Origin: Corynebacterium durum
Lineage (GTDB): Bacteria > Actinomycetota > Actinomycetes > Mycobacteriales > Mycobacteriaceae
Direction of reading: 5' to 3'
Assembly (NCBI RefSeq): GCF_030408675.1
Contig: NZ_CP047200.1
Coordinates: 620,001-684,000 of the forward strand
Length of the DNA: 64,000 nucleotides
In this document: one piece after another, positions 24,461 to 33,406 of the stretch
Position numbering within the stretch: the first letter of the stretch is position 1
Layout of the letters: every line of letters begins with the position of its first letter
The notes under the pieces: generated by a model
The model's database searches: none
What the model was told of the DNA's origin: nothing
What the model saw: the letters and a program-made list of their open reading frames with translations, nothing else
Made by a program: the position numbers and the translations under genes

Positions 24461-24934
24461 GTGAGTCAATTTCGTCGTTGTTCCCGCCCAGGATGTGGCA
24501 AGCCTGCAGTAGCCACATTGACCTATGCCTACGCTGATCAAACCGCTGTTGTTGGTCCGCTTGCTGTTGCGAGTGAGCCGCATAGCTGGGATTTGTGTGA
24601 GGCCCACGCTGCTAAAATCACAGCTCCTCTTGGCTGGGAGCTTATGCGCGTGCATGATATTTACCCAGACGCTGATGAGGATGATGACCTCACAGCTCTG
24701 GCGGAGGCGGTGCGTGAAGCGGGGCGACACTCTAGCGGGCTTGTTGTTGATGACCAGCCTGCTACACCGCCCCAACAACGACCAGTGATCCAGCACCGCG
24801 GTGACGGTGCCCAGGGTGCGGATGGCGCGAACCATCCGGTGCGTCGTTCTAAGGAAATTCGCGCGCATCGTGCGCAACGCCGCAGTCATCTTTTCGTTGT
24901 GCCGGATCTCAACGAAACAAATGATGATTCCTAA
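24461..24934 (+). CDS. DUF3499 protein
   Basis: 157 residues from GTG 24461. It starts MSQFRRCSRPGCGKPAVATL with a C-x3-C zinc-ribbon-like pair, then DLCEAHAAKIT; the conserved part ends at about residue 65. The rest is polar and basic (VRRSKEIRAHRAQRRSH). A DUF3499 protein precedes phosphomannomutase in relatives. Its role is unknown; the Cys/His pattern suggests metal binding. The 164 bases after it (24935-25098) hold no gene or clear motif. Confidence 0.88.
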   Translation: MSQFRRCSRPGCGKPAVATLTYAYADQTAVVGPLAVASEPHSWDLCEAHAAKITAPLGWELMRVHDIYPDADEDDDLTALAEAVREAGRHSSGLVVDDQPATPPQQRPVIQHRGDGAQGADGANHPVRRSKEIRAHRAQRRSHLFVVPDLNETNDDS

Positions 24935-25098
24935 GATTAGAATTTTTGCCCTGTAGGGCCCTAAAGTAAGGCGGAGAGCCCTCGCGCGGCGGGGAGCCAC
25001 GCCCTTGGATGTAAGCCCCTTGTGGCGTTACACAACCATCACGCACGGCGTGTGGTGGTACACGGCATAGTAAAGCGGCAAGGAGATAAACCCACATC

Positions 25099-26472
25099 AT
25101 GCGCACTCGTGAATCTGTTGAAGCTGTCATTAAGGCATATGATGTTCGGGGGATAGTTGGAGAAGGATTTGACGCCGAGTTTATGCAGGAAACCGGCGCT
25201 GCCTTTGGGCGACTCATGCGGGGCGAGGATGCCAACGTTGTGGTGATTGGCCATGACATGCGCGATTCCTCGCCGGGGTTGTCGCGCGCGTTTGCGAATG
25301 GCGTCGCGGATCAGGGTTTGAATGTCCTCTATCTGGGGCTGACTTCGACGGATGAACTGTACTACGCCTCGGGCGTTCTGGACTGCCCAGGTGCCATGTT
25401 CACAGCAAGCCACAACCCGGCGGAATACAACGGCATTAAAATGTGCCGCTCGGGTGCCCGCCCTGTGGGGCAGGAATCGGGACTTCGTACAATTATCGAC
25501 GACCTGGTGGCCGGGGTTCCCACGTATGACGGCGCGCGCGGCACGATCAGCGACCGTGATGTACTCGACGGCTACGGCGAGTTTCTACGCGACCTGGTGG
25601 ACCTGCGGGGCATCCGCCCCCTGAAAGTTGCCGTGGACGCAGGCAACGGCATGGGTGGGTTGACGGTGCCGGCGGTTCTGGGCGCGGCCGGACTTCCCCT
25701 GGATATTGAGCCGTTGTATTTCGAGCTGGACGGTAGTTTCCCCAATCATGAGGCGAATCCGCTGGAGCCGAAGAACCTGGTGGATCTGCAGAAGTTCGTG
25801 GTGGAGACCGGCTCGGATATCGGTCTGGCGTTTGATGGCGATGCTGACCGCTGCTTCGTGGTGGATGACAAAGGCCAGCCGGTCAGCCCCTCAGCAATCT
25901 GCGGGATTGTGGCGGAGCGTTACCTGGCACAGAAGCCGGGTGGGACAATCATTCACAATTTGATCACGTCGAAGGCTGTCCCGGAGATCATTGAGGAAAA
26001 CGGCGGCAATCCGGTACGCACGCGAGTGGGGCACTCGTTTATCAAGGCGAAAATGGCCGAGACCGGCGCTATCTTTGGTGGTGAGCATTCTGCACACTAC
26101 TATTTCACCGAGTTTTTCAACGCGGATTCCGGGATGCTGGCCGCCATGCATGTGCTGGCTGCTCTGGGGCATCAGGATAAGCCGTTGAGCGAGATGATGG
26201 CGGCCTACAACCGCTACGAGGCATCAGGAGAAATCAATTCCCGCGTTGCTGATCAGGAGGAAAGCACCCAGCAGGTGCTCGATGCCTTTGCCGACCGCAT
26301 CGACTCCATCGACACCTTAGATGGCGTGACCGTGCAGCTGAAGGGCACTCCAGCATGGTTTAACGTACGGGGTTCGAATACTGAGCCGCTGTTGCGCCTG
26401 AATGTTGAAGCTCCGACGCGCGCGGAGGTGGACGCCTTAGTGGACGAAATCCTGGGTATCATTCGTCGCTAG
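25099..26472 (+). CDS. pmmA: Phosphomannomutase/phosphoglucomutase
   Basis: 457 residues of the alpha-D-phosphohexomutase family, four domains. Catalytic Ser loop TASHNPAEYNGIKM, metal loop DGDADRC, sugar loop GGEHSAHYYF and phosphate loop RGSNTEPLLRLN are all intact. It converts mannose-6-phosphate to mannose-1-phosphate, between ManA (27531) and the guanylyltransferase (22152), so the GDP-mannose route is complete here. A GGAGAT site is 8 bases upstream. Confidence 0.95.
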   Translation: MRTRESVEAVIKAYDVRGIVGEGFDAEFMQETGAAFGRLMRGEDANVVVIGHDMRDSSPGLSRAFANGVADQGLNVLYLGLTSTDELYYASGVLDCPGAMFTASHNPAEYNGIKMCRSGARPVGQESGLRTIIDDLVAGVPTYDGARGTISDRDVLDGYGEFLRDLVDLRGIRPLKVAVDAGNGMGGLTVPAVLGAAGLPLDIEPLYFELDGSFPNHEANPLEPKNLVDLQKFVVETGSDIGLAFDGDADRCFVVDDKGQPVSPSAICGIVAERYLAQKPGGTIIHNLITSKAVPEIIEENGGNPVRTRVGHSFIKAKMAETGAIFGGEHSAHYYFTEFFNADSGMLAAMHVLAALGHQDKPLSEMMAAYNRYEASGEINSRVADQEESTQQVLDAFADRIDSIDTLDGVTVQLKGTPAWFNVRGSNTEPLLRLNVEAPTRAEVDALVDEILGIIRR

Positions 26473-26482
26473 AATTGGTGCC

Positions 26483-27490
26483 ATGCAGGAGCAGGAAAAA
26501 CTGAAGTTTTTTGAGGTTGCCCACGAAGGCGCCTTTGTCCGGGCGATGGCTGAGGCCGTCGCCAACGGCGTGTTTAGTGACCTTCGTGAATTCGCTCCTC
26601 GCTCTATCGTCGCTGTCTGCGGCGATGATGCTAGCCGTCACGCTGCGGAGATTGTCTCCGCATTGAGTGGTCCTTTGTCGATCCCGGTTGTGGTCACCGA
26701 CCAGCTGCCAGTATTTTGTGGCGCATTGGATGTGGTTTTTGTCACCCAGTCGGCCGGACAGCGTACAGGATGGGGTGCGGAGGCATTCGTGCAAACGGTG
26801 GCCAGAGAGGCGTCGCGACGCGGCAGTCTCACTTTCTGCTGCGCGCCGCACCAGTGGGAGGACGCTCCGAGAGGTATGACGGTGCTGCCGAACCTCCCAG
26901 GAATGGAAGGGCGGTTTTCCGCAGCACGGGTGATCACCTCCCTGTGGGCGATTGTTGCGGCACTGGACACACCCCAAGACGCGCTGGGGGAGACGCTTGC
27001 ACACTGCGCCGAATCTGTGGATGAGGAGCTGCATGCCTTGTCGCCGCAGCGCGACGCCCTAGTCAACCCGGCGCGGGGCCTGCGTAATTGGGCGCATGGT
27101 ACGCGGGTGGTGCACAGCTCATCGTCGGCAGTGGGTGTACGCATTGCGGCCTTAGCGGCCCTGTTGTGGGCCGAGCATGGTCTGGTCAGCAGCGTCTTGT
27201 CTGCGGAAAACCTCACGGAGGCGCTACCCGCGCTGGAAGGGTCGGAGCGGGACATTTTCTACGACCCGTTCCTGGATGAAGACGAAGACACGGCGCCCCC
27301 GCCGCTTCCCTTAAGGATTGTGATGTGGGTGACCCCGGCGGACGTCGATAAGCTGCCGCCCGCCGAGCTGCTTCCCCCAAACACGCTGATTGAGCGGAGT
27401 GACAGCCCGAACACCAGCGCCCTCGCGGCAACACTGATTGTGCTCACCCGAGCGTGGGCCGCCGCGATTTTTGAGCCAACGACCGACTAA
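26483..27490 (+). CDS. TobH-like SIS-fold protein
   Basis: 335 residues starting 10 bases after pmmA. It shows sugar-isomerase-like strands (SIVAVCGDDASRHAAEIV, LDVVFVTQSAG) and FYDPFLDE near the end. This is the Rv3256c/TobH family always found between phosphomannomutase and ManA in Corynebacteriales. The activity has not been shown as far as I know. Its position implies a role in mannose-phosphate metabolism. Confidence 0.85.
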   Translation: MQEQEKLKFFEVAHEGAFVRAMAEAVANGVFSDLREFAPRSIVAVCGDDASRHAAEIVSALSGPLSIPVVVTDQLPVFCGALDVVFVTQSAGQRTGWGAEAFVQTVAREASRRGSLTFCCAPHQWEDAPRGMTVLPNLPGMEGRFSAARVITSLWAIVAALDTPQDALGETLAHCAESVDEELHALSPQRDALVNPARGLRNWAHGTRVVHSSSSAVGVRIAALAALLWAEHGLVSSVLSAENLTEALPALEGSERDIFYDPFLDEDEDTAPPPLPLRIVMWVTPADVDKLPPAELLPPNTLIERSDSPNTSALAATLIVLTRAWAAAIFEPTTD

Positions 27491-27530
27491 ACCGCCTATC
27501 AACATTATCTATCAACACCGGAGGACATCT

Positions 27531-28766
27531 ATGCAACTACTCAGTGGAGCCATGCGCAGTTACCCATGGGGATCGCACACAGCGATAGCTGAGTTACGGG
27601 GGCACGCCAGCCCCTCGGATAGCCCTGAAGCTGAGCTCTGGTACGGTGCCCACCCCGGTGATCCCTCCACCCTTCACGGGAGTGAACCGCAGGACACTAA
27701 GCCCCTTGACCAGGCAATTGCTGCAGACCCTGAGTACCATCTTGGAGCTCGGGTGCGTCGAGAATTTGGCGACACCCTGCCGTTCCTCCTGAAAATCCTC
27801 GCCGCCGGTGAGCCCCTGTCCCTGCAGGCGCACCCCTCCCGCGCGCAGGCCCAGGAAGGGTTTGCGCGGGAAAACGCTGCGGGCATCAGCCTTGATGCCC
27901 CGGAGCGTAACTACAAGGACGATAACCACAAGCCCGAGTTGATCGTCGCCCTCACCGACTTCCAAGCCATGACAGGCTTCAGGCCCCTCGCGCGCACTCT
28001 TGAGATTGCTGCAGCTTTGAACTGCCCCGAACTCGACCGCTACATCTCCATGCTGGATGTAGACAATGAGGACAGCAGCATCCGCGCCCTGTTCACCACG
28101 TGGATCGCCATTCCAGTTGCCAACCGCACCAAACTTATCGACGCCATGACTGTCGCCGCACGCGCCTATGTTGCGCGCCCCGACGCCGTGGACTGGATTG
28201 CTGACACCCTGAACAATATCCTGCTGCTGGATGAACGCTACCCGGGGGATTCTGGTGTCCTCGGGGCGTTCCTTCTGAACAAAATCAACCTGAAACCTGG
28301 TGAAGCCATCTATCTTGATGCTGGCGAGCTGCATGCCTATGTGCATGGTCTGGGCATTGAAATCATGGCCAACTCGGACAATGTTCTCCGCGGTGGGCTG
28401 ACCACCAAACACGTGGACGTTCCAGAACTGGTGCGGGTACTCAACTTTACGCCGCTGACGGACCCCAGCATTCGGGAATCCGACCTTGCTGAGACCACAA
28501 CGGCAAATAGAATTACCTACCCGGTGCCCATCAACGAGTTCGCGCTCTCTGCGCTGAATTTTGATGGTTCGGGCGAGGAGACGGTGGAGTGGTCTAGCGA
28601 TGGCCCCAGCATTGTGCTGTGTACGGGTGGTGAGCTGCACCTTACCGACTCGGGTTCTGAACTAGTCATACACCCGGGGGAGTCCGTGTGGATCCCTGCC
28701 GCCAATGACCAAGTGACTATTCGCTCAGGTGGTGGTGCTGCGCAGGCATTTGTGGCATCGGTGTAG
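27531..28766 (+). CDS. manA: Mannose-6-phosphate isomerase, class I
   Basis: 411 residues from ATG 27531, with GGAGG 7 bases upstream. Zinc ligands are visible in LQAHPS (Gln/His), NHKPELIVAL (Glu) and LHAYVHGLGIEIMANSDNVLRGGLT. It links fructose-6-phosphate to mannose-6-phosphate and feeds pmmA. Last gene of the pmmA-tobH-manA unit. Confidence 0.95.
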   Translation: MQLLSGAMRSYPWGSHTAIAELRGHASPSDSPEAELWYGAHPGDPSTLHGSEPQDTKPLDQAIAADPEYHLGARVRREFGDTLPFLLKILAAGEPLSLQAHPSRAQAQEGFARENAAGISLDAPERNYKDDNHKPELIVALTDFQAMTGFRPLARTLEIAAALNCPELDRYISMLDVDNEDSSIRALFTTWIAIPVANRTKLIDAMTVAARAYVARPDAVDWIADTLNNILLLDERYPGDSGVLGAFLLNKINLKPGEAIYLDAGELHAYVHGLGIEIMANSDNVLRGGLTTKHVDVPELVRVLNFTPLTDPSIRESDLAETTTANRITYPVPINEFALSALNFDGSGEETVEWSSDGPSIVLCTGGELHLTDSGSELVIHPGESVWIPAANDQVTIRSGGGAAQAFVASV

Positions 28767-28800
28767 GCCGGAGCGATTTTGTGTCGCAGTGATCTGTGTA

Positions 28801-28901
28801 GGGCCTGCCGAAACGTGAACGGTGTAACGCCTTGAGCAGCGTTTACGCAAGGTAGGCCCCCACTGCCAGGTTTGAAAATGGGGTGTTGTCGTGCCTGGCG
28901 G
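28801..28901. repeat. Dispersed palindromic element, copy B
   Basis: In the 136-base gap between convergent manA and the gene at 28903. It carries the shared tail (AACGCCTTGAGCAGCG at 28826) and a GCCAGG/CCTGGC hairpin with the loop tgaaaatggggtgtt, in the same orientation as copy A. An outer pair, GGGCCTGCC (28801) with GGTAGGCCC (28850s), encloses the tail. Confidence 0.65.
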
Positions 28902-28902
28902 A

Positions 28903-30018
28903 TTATTCTGTCGAAGCTGAGTCTGTTGGCTCGGCCGAATATGTAGTGCTAAAGCTCGTTGCGTTGGGCATACTGTCTTGGCCATGCACTGTCGTGGTGT
29001 TATTTTCGTTGGCTGCTGCCTGGTCAGCCGGACTGTAGGAAGACGGGGCGGCCTGCTCAGACTGCTGGCTTTGTGTGCCTGCGGAACCCTGCTGTGTGGG
29101 TTGCTCGTTCTGGGTAGCTGTTTCAGCAGTGTTGTCGCTGGATTGCTGAGTGCCAGAAGTGTTGCTGCCGGAGGCATCGATGGGGACATCGGGGCCGCCC
29201 ATGCCATTAAATTCGCGTGTTTTCTGTTGTCCTGTGCTGGTATGTTCGCCGCTAGTGAGGTCGCTAGGCGTAGGCGTGTTCGATGCAGTGGCGGGAGACT
29301 GCCCCGACTGCTGCCCATTGCCCTGGGGAGATGGGTAGCTGGGTAGGTGTTGGCCAGGAAGCTGATTGGGTGAATGCGGCCGTGATGGAATCGCCGACGG
29401 TTCCTGCGAACTCGTGTCGTTTCCCGAGTTTCCTGTCGAGGGGCTTTCTTCTTCAATGAAATTGTCGTTACCCGAGCCGGGAGTTGGCCGTGTATTGGTT
29501 GATGGTCCTGCCAGGCTGGGGGCGGGTACATTGTTGTCGCCACGCTCCTGAGTATCCGGCCTGCGATGGGTATTGCCGCCACCAGTATTGGGCTGGCCAG
29601 GATTGGCTGGGTTGTTATCAGGATTGTTATTCCTGGGTGTGGTTTTTCCTCGAACAGGACCTGGGGCACCCGGAGTGTTTAATGGGTTTGGTTCAGCAAA
29701 ATTCCTGCTGGCCTGTGCTTGGGGGCGGTACAGTTTTGTCGGCGCTACTTCAGGCGTATCCCGGGGGACAAATGCGTTGGGTGGCAGCAGGGGGTCACCC
29801 ATCAAAGGGGAGGCCACGGCCGTAGGCGGGGCCGGAATATCCGATGAACTGGATGTTGTCTTGGTGGATGATGAGGAAGTGGTTGAGGGAATGGAAGACC
29901 TGTCGCTAGCTTTTTGAGCATCGGGGCTAGTAGATTGCCATACAGCATATCCGACACCGCCTGCGGCTATGCATCCAACGGTGGTGAATATGACAAAGCC
30001 GCGAGTGTCTGCTTTCAC
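28903..30018 (-). CDS. Membrane-anchored low-complexity surface protein
   Basis: 371 residues. A membrane helix at about 8-27 (GFVIFTTVGCIAAGGVGYAVW) is followed by some 340 residues rich in Pro, Ser, Thr, Asn, Gln and Gly with almost no hydrophobic core, so the outside part is probably disordered. No sorting signal, no Cys after the helix and no known domain. It reads like a cell-wall-spanning stalk, but I cannot assign a function. Another open frame on the same strand (28725-29669) is a compositional shadow. Confidence 0.65.
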   Translation of the reverse strand: MKADTRGFVIFTTVGCIAAGGVGYAVWQSTSPDAQKASDRSSIPSTTSSSSTKTTSSSSDIPAPPTAVASPLMGDPLLPPNAFVPRDTPEVAPTKLYRPQAQASRNFAEPNPLNTPGAPGPVRGKTTPRNNNPDNNPANPGQPNTGGGNTHRRPDTQERGDNNVPAPSLAGPSTNTRPTPGSGNDNFIEEESPSTGNSGNDTSSQEPSAIPSRPHSPNQLPGQHLPSYPSPQGNGQQSGQSPATASNTPTPSDLTSGEHTSTGQQKTREFNGMGGPDVPIDASGSNTSGTQQSSDNTAETATQNEQPTQQGSAGTQSQQSEQAAPSSYSPADQAAANENNTTTVHGQDSMPNATSFSTTYSAEPTDSASTE

Positions 30019-30140
30019 CAGTTTGTCTCCTCAACTACATTCGCAATTAACTAATCACAGTCATTAGCGCTGACAATAGCACGGCCGGGTAGGTTTTTGG
30101 TAGAGCAACACTAAGAAGATTAACTAGTTTACAGGAGGAA

Positions 30141-30497
30141 ATGATGGGAGCGTGGGACGACGCGATCTTTTCCGAGGAAGTCAACGTTGACTTCCTTGAT
30201 GAGCTGGCCAACCTCGATGAAGAGGACGTTCTGGAAGCTGTGGAAGATGCGTGCACCGTTGTGGCGAAACAGGATTCTGTCAGCGACGATGAAGTAAAAA
30301 ATGCATTGTGTGCTGCAACAATTGCTGCTATTTGGGCGGGTGCGCCTTTTTCGGCGGGAGAAGTTGCTGACACGTACACTTTTATCCGGGAAATGAGAGG
30401 GTCGGGTTCTGATCAGTTGCGCGAAGTCGCGTTGGATGTGTTGGAAAATGCGGATGTGGATGAAGACCTGGATGTGTATATTGAGGCCCTCACCTAG
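30141..30497 (+). CDS. DUF4259 protein
   Basis: 118 residues (ATG 30141 or the next ATG 30144, after AGGAGG). It opens MGAWDDAIFSEEVNVDFLDELANL, the DUF4259 hallmark, and is very acidic. Members are small cytoplasmic proteins of unknown role. It stands alone between the surface protein and ahcY. Confidence 0.8.
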   Translation: MMGAWDDAIFSEEVNVDFLDELANLDEEDVLEAVEDACTVVAKQDSVSDDEVKNALCAATIAAIWAGAPFSAGEVADTYTFIREMRGSGSDQLREVALDVLENADVDEDLDVYIEALT

Positions 30498-30523
30498 CCC
30501 CTGACCTAGCGTCCGCTGGGGCT
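30496..30523 (+). terminator. Possible terminator after DUF4259 gene
   Basis: AGCCCC pairs with GGGGCT over a 16-base loop, followed by TCTATT. It starts at the stop codon. Short stem and weak T run. Confidence 0.35.
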
Positions 30524-30584
30524 TCTATTACGATGGTGGCTGCGTACATGCCTAATCCATTCCCACTGTTTCAAGGAGTCCCAG

Positions 30585-32027
30585 GTGAACTTCAAGGTCG
30601 CGGACCTCACATTGGCCGATGCTGGCCGCCATCAGATCCGACTCGCCGAGTATGAGATGCCCGGCTTGATGGAGCTGCGCAGGGAATATGGTCCTGAGCA
30701 GCCACTGAAGGGGGCTCGCATCGCGGGTTCCATTCACATGACTGTGCAAACAGCTGTGCTGATTGAAACGCTGGTGGCGTTGGGGGCGCAGGTGCGCTGG
30801 GCGTCGTGCAATATTTTCTCCACTCAGGATGAGGCTGCGGCTGCTGTGGTGGTGGGGCAGGGCACGCCCGAGGATCCGCAGGGTGTGCCGGTCTTCGCCT
30901 GGAAGGGGGAAACCCTCGACGAGTACTGGTGGTGCCTGGACCAGATTTTCACCTGGGGCACTGATGATCAGGGCAACGAGATCCTTCCGAACATGATTCT
31001 GGACGATGGCGGGGATGCCACCATGGCCGTGATTCGGGGCACGCAGTTCGAAGAAGCCGGTGTTGTGCCCGCCACACAGCCCGATGATTCGGATGAGTAC
31101 ATTGCCTTCCTGGGCATGCTGCGCGAGTCCGTGGCCAAGGATAAAAGCCGTTGGACCCGAATCGGCAAGGCCGTGAAGGGCGTGACGGAGGAAACCACCA
31201 CGGGCGTGCACCGCCTCTACCACTTCGCTGAGGAAGGGGTGTTGCCGTTCCCCGCGATGAATGTCAACGACGCGGTGACCAAGTCCAAGTTCGACAACAA
31301 GTACGGCACCCGGCATTCCTTGATTGACGGCATCAACCGCGCCACCGACATGCTGATGGGCGGCAAAAACGTGCTGATTTGCGGCTATGGTGACGTCGGT
31401 AAGGGCTGTGCCGAGGCAATGGCGGGCCAGGGTGCGCGTGTCAAAGTCACGGAGGCTGATCCGATCAATGCCTTGCAGGCACTCATGGATGGTTTCCCGG
31501 TGGTCACGGTCGACCAGGCCATCGCCGACGCGGATATCGTGATCACCGCCACCGGCAACCTGGGGATCATTACCTTCGATCAGATGCTGGCCATGAAGGA
31601 TCACGCCGTTCTGGGCAACATTGGGCATTTTGATAACGAGATCGACATGCACTCCCTGTTGCACCGTGATGACGTCAGCCGCGTAACGATCAAGCCGCAG
31701 GTTGATGAGTTCACGCTGCCGAACGGCCGCTCCATTGTGGTGCTTTCGGAAGGGCGTCTGCTGAACCTGGGTAACGCTACCGGTCACCCGAGTTTTGTTA
31801 TGTCTACGTCGTTTGCAGACCAGACCATCGCCCAGATCGAGCTGTTTCAGAACGGCGACAAGTACAGCAACGAGGTGTACCGCCTGCCCAAGATCCTCGA
31901 CGAGAAGGTAGCCCGCATCCACGTCGAGGCCCTGGGCGGCCAGATCACCGAACTCACCAAGGAACAGGCAGAGTACATCGGCGTGGACGTCGCGGGTCCC
32001 TACAAGCCCGAGCACTACCGCTACTGA
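30585..32027 (+). CDS. ahcY: S-adenosylhomocysteine hydrolase
   Basis: 480 residues from GTG 30585 with AAGGAG upstream. It splits S-adenosylhomocysteine to adenosine and homocysteine in the methyl cycle. NAD-binding loop [10 protein letters not shown], substrate-site [10 protein letters not shown] and C-terminal YKPEHYRY (Lys/Tyr that reach the partner subunit) are present. tmk begins 2 bases later, the same pairing as in M. tuberculosis. Confidence 0.97.
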   Translation: MNFKVADLTLADAGRHQIRLAEYEMPGLMELRREYGPEQPLKGARIAGSIHMTVQTAVLIETLVALGAQVRWASCNIFSTQDEAAAAVVVGQGTPEDPQGVPVFAWKGETLDEYWWCLDQIFTWGTDDQGNEILPNMILDDGGDATMAVIRGTQFEEAGVVPATQPDDSDEYIAFLGMLRESVAKDKSRWTRIGKAVKGVTEETTTGVHRLYHFAEEGVLPFPAMNVNDAVTKSKFDNKYGTRHSLIDGINRATDMLMGGKNVLICGYGDVGKGCAEAMAGQGARVKVTEADPINALQALMDGFPVVTVDQAIADADIVITATGNLGIITFDQMLAMKDHAVLGNIGHFDNEIDMHSLLHRDDVSRVTIKPQVDEFTLPNGRSIVVLSEGRLLNLGNATGHPSFVMSTSFADQTIAQIELFQNGDKYSNEVYRLPKILDEKVARIHVEALGGQITELTKEQAEYIGVDVAGPYKPEHYRY

Positions 32028-32029
32028 TC

Positions 32030-32638
32030 ATGATCATCAGCATCGAAGGTATCGATGGCGCGGGCAAAAACACCCTTGTTCGCGCCCTCACCTCGCGTAT
32101 CGACGCCGCGACATTGACGTTTCCACGCTATGACACCTCCATCCACGCTCAGCTAGCTGCCCGCGCCCTGCACGGGCAGATGGGGGATTTGGTGGATAGC
32201 GCCCACGGCATGGCAACGTTGTTCGCGTTAGATCGGTATGGTGCGCGCGAGGTGTTAGATCGCTACGCCGACTCTGATGAGGTGTTACTGCTGGACCGCT
32301 ATGTCGCCTCCAATGCGGCCTACACAGCGGCCCGCTTGAAAGACGATGCGGCGTTCGACTGGGTCTACGACTTGGAATTTGGGCAGCTGGGCTTGCCTGT
32401 GCCGCACCTGCAGGTGTTGTTGGAAACGTCGGTGGACGAGGCGTCGATACGTGCCCAAAAGCGGGAAGCCTACGACGCAACACGCACCCGGGATGCCTAC
32501 GAAAAAGATGGCGAACTGCAGGACCGTACTTTTGCCGCCTACCAGCAGTTAGCCGCGAAACAGTGGGCCAGTCCGTGGCTGACTAGCAGTGACGCGGACG
32601 ACGTGAGTGAACACATCATACAGGTTATTTCTTCATAA
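32030..32638 (+). CDS. tmk: Thymidylate kinase
   Basis: 202 residues. P-loop GIDGAGKNT, TFPRYD, LDRYVASNAAY and the lid region (REAYDATRTRDAYEKD) fit dTMP kinase of the actinobacterial type. It supplies dTDP both for DNA and for dTDP-sugars such as dTDP-rhamnose. Coupled to ahcY; mtrA follows after 19 bases. Confidence 0.94.
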   Translation: MIISIEGIDGAGKNTLVRALTSRIDAATLTFPRYDTSIHAQLAARALHGQMGDLVDSAHGMATLFALDRYGAREVLDRYADSDEVLLLDRYVASNAAYTAARLKDDAAFDWVYDLEFGQLGLPVPHLQVLLETSVDEASIRAQKREAYDATRTRDAYEKDGELQDRTFAAYQQLAAKQWASPWLTSSDADDVSEHIIQVISS

Positions 32639-32657
32639 CTATGACACCATAGAACTT

Positions 32658-33338
32658 ATGAACGCCAAGATTCTTGTTGTGGATGATGATCCAGCCATCT
32701 CTGAAATGCTGACCCTTGTATTACAGGCGGAAGGCTTTGACACGGTTGCCGTAGCTGACGGCGCAGAAGCCGTGGGGGCTGCCGAGGCCGAGCAGCCCGA
32801 TTTGATCCTGCTGGATTTGATGCTTCCTGGCATGAACGGCATTGATGTGTGCCGTACCATCCGCGAAACATCAACCGTGCCTATTGTGATGTTGACAGCT
32901 AAAACCGACACCGTGGATGTGGTGTTAGGGCTTGAATCCGGCGCGGATGACTACGTGAATAAGCCGTTTAAGGCCAAAGAGCTGGTCGCACGCATTCGCG
33001 CCCGCCTGCGCCGGACGGAAGACGAAGTCAGCGACGTTATTGAACTTGGCGATCTCACCATTGACGTGGCGGGCCATCAGGTGCGGCGCGGGAACGAAGA
33101 AATTCCCCTCACACCCCTGGAATACGAATTGCTGCTTCTCCTGGCACGGAAACCCCGTCAGGTGGTGAGTCGTGAAGAACTGCTCACCAGCATTTGGGGT
33201 TATCGCTCCGCATCTGACAGTCGCGTGGTGAATGTTCATGTGCAGCGGCTTCGAGCGAAAATTGAGAAAGATCCCGAAAACCCGCAGATCATCGTGACCG
33301 TGCGGGGAGTGGGCTACAAGACAGGATGCGGTGAGTAA
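32658..33338 (+). CDS. mtrA: Response regulator MtrA
   Basis: 226 residues from ATG 32658, the exact family length. Receiver domain with Asp9-Asp10 and phospho-acceptor Asp53 (LLDLMLPGMNG) and Lys in VNKPF; OmpR-type winged helix (about 135-224, LTPLEYELLLLLARKP, VVNVHVQRLRAKIEKDP). It controls cell-wall and osmotic genes with MtrB. Its stop codon overlaps a GTG (33331) that looks like the natural start of mtrB. Confidence 0.97.
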   Translation: MNAKILVVDDDPAISEMLTLVLQAEGFDTVAVADGAEAVGAAEAEQPDLILLDLMLPGMNGIDVCRTIRETSTVPIVMLTAKTDTVDVVLGLESGADDYVNKPFKAKELVARIRARLRRTEDEVSDVIELGDLTIDVAGHQVRRGNEEIPLTPLEYELLLLLARKPRQVVSREELLTSIWGYRSASDSRVVNVHVQRLRAKIEKDPENPQIIVTVRGVGYKTGCGE

Positions 33339-33406
33339 CGGTTTTTAGGGAATATTTTCTTCGCCTGCGGGACACGTCGCTGGAACAGTGGCGCACGTCC
33401 CTGCAG

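Noticed and set aside
24935..25098. Possible riboswitch upstream of pmmA
   Set aside because: Several short GC hairpins can be drawn, but none resembles a known riboswitch and there is no terminator pair.
27594..28640. Open frame antisense to manA (348 codons)
   Set aside because: Mirror of manA codons with no family resemblance.
28725..29669. Pro/Thr-rich frame on the minus strand overlapping the stalk protein
   Set aside because: Shadow frame of the low-complexity gene at 28903; no membrane segment and it overlaps the end of manA.
30552..32015. Long open frame antisense to ahcY (487 codons)
   Set aside because: It mirrors the codon pattern of a strongly conserved enzyme and has no domain of its own.
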